Shown here one piece after another: positions 62,634 through 64,000 of a DNA stretch of 64,000 nucleotides. Under the pieces are notes generated by a model, which saw only the letters and a list, made by a program, of their open reading frames with translations, had not been told where the DNA came from and did no database searches. Source of the DNA: Halobacteriovorax sp. HLS (GTDB lineage: Bacteria > Bdellovibrionota > Bacteriovoracia > Bacteriovoracales > Bacteriovoracaceae). The stretch's first letter is position 1. The number at the start of each line of letters is the position of its first letter. A program made the translations under genes and the position numbers. Location of the stretch: NCBI RefSeq assembly GCF_004006665.1, contig NZ_QOCL01000009.1, positions 1 through 64,000 of the forward strand. Reading direction: 5' to 3'.

Positions 62634-62988
62634 AAAATATAAGTCTGATAAGATTTATCTAGAGATGGTAATAGAGCATTGTGAGCGAATAAAAGAGTAT
62701 TCAATTGACCTCACTCTAGATGAGTTGCAAAAGAAGGGACTTGTTTTTGATGGTATTTTAATGCGAGCGCAAGCTATCGGTGAAAATATTAGTAAAATTG
62801 AAAATGGACAAGATAACCTGATTAGAAACTTTAGAGATACAATTGATTGGAGTGGATTGAAAAGATTTAGAGATGTAATTTCTCATAGGTATGAACAAAT
62901 CAGGCCAGATATTCTCTTTAATTTTATTCAAATAGAAATAGATAAAATAATTGAAGGGGCCCGACAGATTCTCAAGCAAAGATACTAA
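62626..62988 (+). CDS. HEPN-domain toxin (HepT-like)
   Basis: The 120-residue all-helical protein carries the HEPN ribonuclease motif R-x4-H-x-Y as R82-D-V-I-S-H87-R-Y89 and a G-L-V-F-D-G-I-L-M-R-A-Q-A-I-G-E helix typical of DUF86/HepT. Arg and His are intact, so the RNase should be active, and Tyr89 is the expected AMPylation site. It forms a toxin-antitoxin pair with the preceding gene. Confidence 0.87.
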   Translation: MSKKYKSDKIYLEMVIEHCERIKEYSIDLTLDELQKKGLVFDGILMRAQAIGENISKIENGQDNLIRNFRDTIDWSGLKRFRDVISHRYEQIRPDILFNFIQIEIDKIIEGARQILKQRY

Positions 62989-62991
62989 ATT

Positions 62992-63678
62992 TCAAAGACA
63001 GCAGTTATTAATCTCCAGATAGTGATCAACACACATAGTCTCACTTGTGACAAAATTTTCATCTAGCATTTTCATCTCTATAAATCGATCAAGACGAAAG
63101 TTTCTATAGTCATCTCTCAGCTCACAGTGGGCCAGTAGTGTCCAACTTGATCCCCAGTACATTAGACCTAATGGACAGAGTACTCTCTCACTTGTGTTGC
63201 CTTTTCCATCTTGGTAATGAACGGAGACTTTTGTTTTATTCATTGAGGCATCTCTAAGTTGAGTGTGCCATTTTGTTTCTTCACGATAATCTGAAAATTT
63301 TGGTACGTAGTATGGAAGTAGCTCTATGAGACTCTTAATTTTTTCAGGAACGACAGAGACAATTTTTTCAAGGGCCGTATTAGCTCCAATTGAAAGGACT
63401 TCGTCACTATGACCCTTTACCATTTTTAGGGCCAGTACCATCGCGGTCATTTCTTGTTCACTGAACATGATAGGAGGTATTTCAAAGTTATATCCCAGTC
63501 GATAGCCTACACCAGCTTCTCCTTCGATTGGAACTCCTGATAAAGATAGTGCCTGAATATCACGATAAATTGTGCGCACAGAGACACCGAGGTTTTCAGC
63601 AATAGACTCTGCTGTTAAAACCTTACGGCGCCCCCTTAGAAGAGATATAATTTGAAATAATCGCTCAGCTTTTCTCAT
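62992..63678 (-). CDS. YafY-like HTH/WYL regulator
   Basis: The 228 residues start with an HTH_11 domain (F-Q-I-I-S-L-L-R-G-R-R and V-S-V-R-T-I-Y-R-D-I-Q-A-L), then the WYL-type region (V-L-C-P-L-G-L-M-Y-W-G-S-S-W-T-L-L-A-H-C). This is the common chromosomal YafY type, only distantly related to WYL-1 and WYL-2 in the island. It lies 14 bp behind the VOC gene on the same strand and convergent with the HEPN toxin. Confidence 0.83.
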   Translation of the reverse strand: MRKAERLFQIISLLRGRRKVLTAESIAENLGVSVRTIYRDIQALSLSGVPIEGEAGVGYRLGYNFEIPPIMFSEQEMTAMVLALKMVKGHSDEVLSIGANTALEKIVSVVPEKIKSLIELLPYYVPKFSDYREETKWHTQLRDASMNKTKVSVHYQDGKGNTSERVLCPLGLMYWGSSWTLLAHCELRDDYRNFRLDRFIEMKMLDENFVTSETMCVDHYLEINNCCL

Positions 63679-63692
63679 GCACTAAGCTTATA

Positions 63693-64000
63693 CTAATTTT
63701 TCTCTGTTGGCTCATAGTGAAATACACAAAGCTTATTTCCATCTAGATCTCGAAAATATGATGCATAGAAGGCATCCATTTCTCTAGGTCCTGGCTTTCC
63801 TTCACATGCAGCCCCAAGCTCGATGGCGAGAGCATAAATTTCATTAACTTCCTTTTGAGATTTAAGTTGAAGTGAGATCATTGTGCCATTACCGACAGTC
63901 GCCATGGCGTTATTGTATGGCTTCATAATACAAATTTGCCCTGGAGAATCAGGCGTCCCCCAAGCGATGAACTTCTCATTATCCATATGTCTGCTAGCGT
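63693..64000 (-). CDS. VOC-family protein, C-terminal part (N-terminus beyond window edge)
   Basis: The minus-strand frame is open through the ATG at 63986 to the window edge. The 97 visible residues hold the second VOC half (M-I-S-L-Q-L-K-S-Q-K-E-V-N and Y-A-S-Y-F-R-D-L-D-G-N-K-L-C-V-F-H). VOC proteins of this kind have about 125 residues, so the true start probably lies outside. It pairs with the YafY-like regulator gene. Confidence 0.72.
   Translation of the reverse strand, partial: ASRHMDNEKFIAWGTPDSPGQICIMKPYNNAMATVGNGTMISLQLKSQKEVNEIYALAIELGAACEGKPGPREMDAFYASYFRDLDGNKLCVFHYEPTEKN

Noticed and set aside
1-64000. tRNA, rRNA and CRISPR arrays
   Set aside because: Reading through the intergenic regions I found no cloverleaf, rRNA segment or spaced short repeats that would support any.

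Overview
The window is strongly AT-rich bacterial DNA with tightly packed genes, frequent ATGA/TAATG stop-start overlaps, and no rRNA, tRNA or CRISPR array that I can see. The AT bias, the many multi-helicase loci and the housekeeping genes at the right end would fit a Bdellovibrionota/Bacteriovorax-like or similar Gram-negative chromosome, but nothing here fixes the taxon. Most of the window (about 0.6-50.5 kb) is a defence and mobile-element island; the last 13 kb looks like ordinary chromosome.

Left edge to 17.6 kb: remnants of an ISL3-type transposase and a tyrosine recombinase border a large operon. Two small genes, both damaged (a TGG-to-TGA nonsense codon; an 8-bp tandem duplication with frameshift), precede four long genes: a SNF2 helicase, a PglX/DrmMI-like adenine methylase, a 2096-residue DEAD helicase with DUF1998-type zinc clusters, and a RelE-like/UvrD fusion. 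Order and content resemble class 1 DISARM with a fused DrmA/DrmB and an unusual last gene. A following ORF has lost its 3' part at a repeated sequence.

17.5-50.7 kb: a hipBA module with three regularly spaced operators sits between two repeats (R1, 50 bp; R2, 183 bp), both of which recur as direct copies at 50.4-50.7 kb. Between them lie: a GIY-YIG protein, a DnaA-like AAA+ ATPase, a small membrane protein and a helicase that carries an amidoligase domain (the most novel protein here); a WYL regulator; an AbiEi/AbiEii toxin-antitoxin pair; a DUF6361-PLD-helicase triad; a second WYL regulator plus the stump of a third; a duplicated Cys-rich family with a PcfJ-like protein and a DnaB-type RecA ATPase; and an AddAB-like operon with GIY-YIG, PD-(D/E)XK-like and truncated DnaQ-like nucleases.

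50.8-64 kb: a voltage-sensor/RCK channel coupled to a repeat protein, an SDR reductase beside an HxlR stump, an Old Yellow Enzyme, two LysR regulators, a ribosome hibernation factor gene with a highly structured leader, VOC and methyltransferase genes, cytochrome c, GNAT, and an intact MntA/HepT-type (MNT/HEPN) toxin-antitoxin pair with its own operators.
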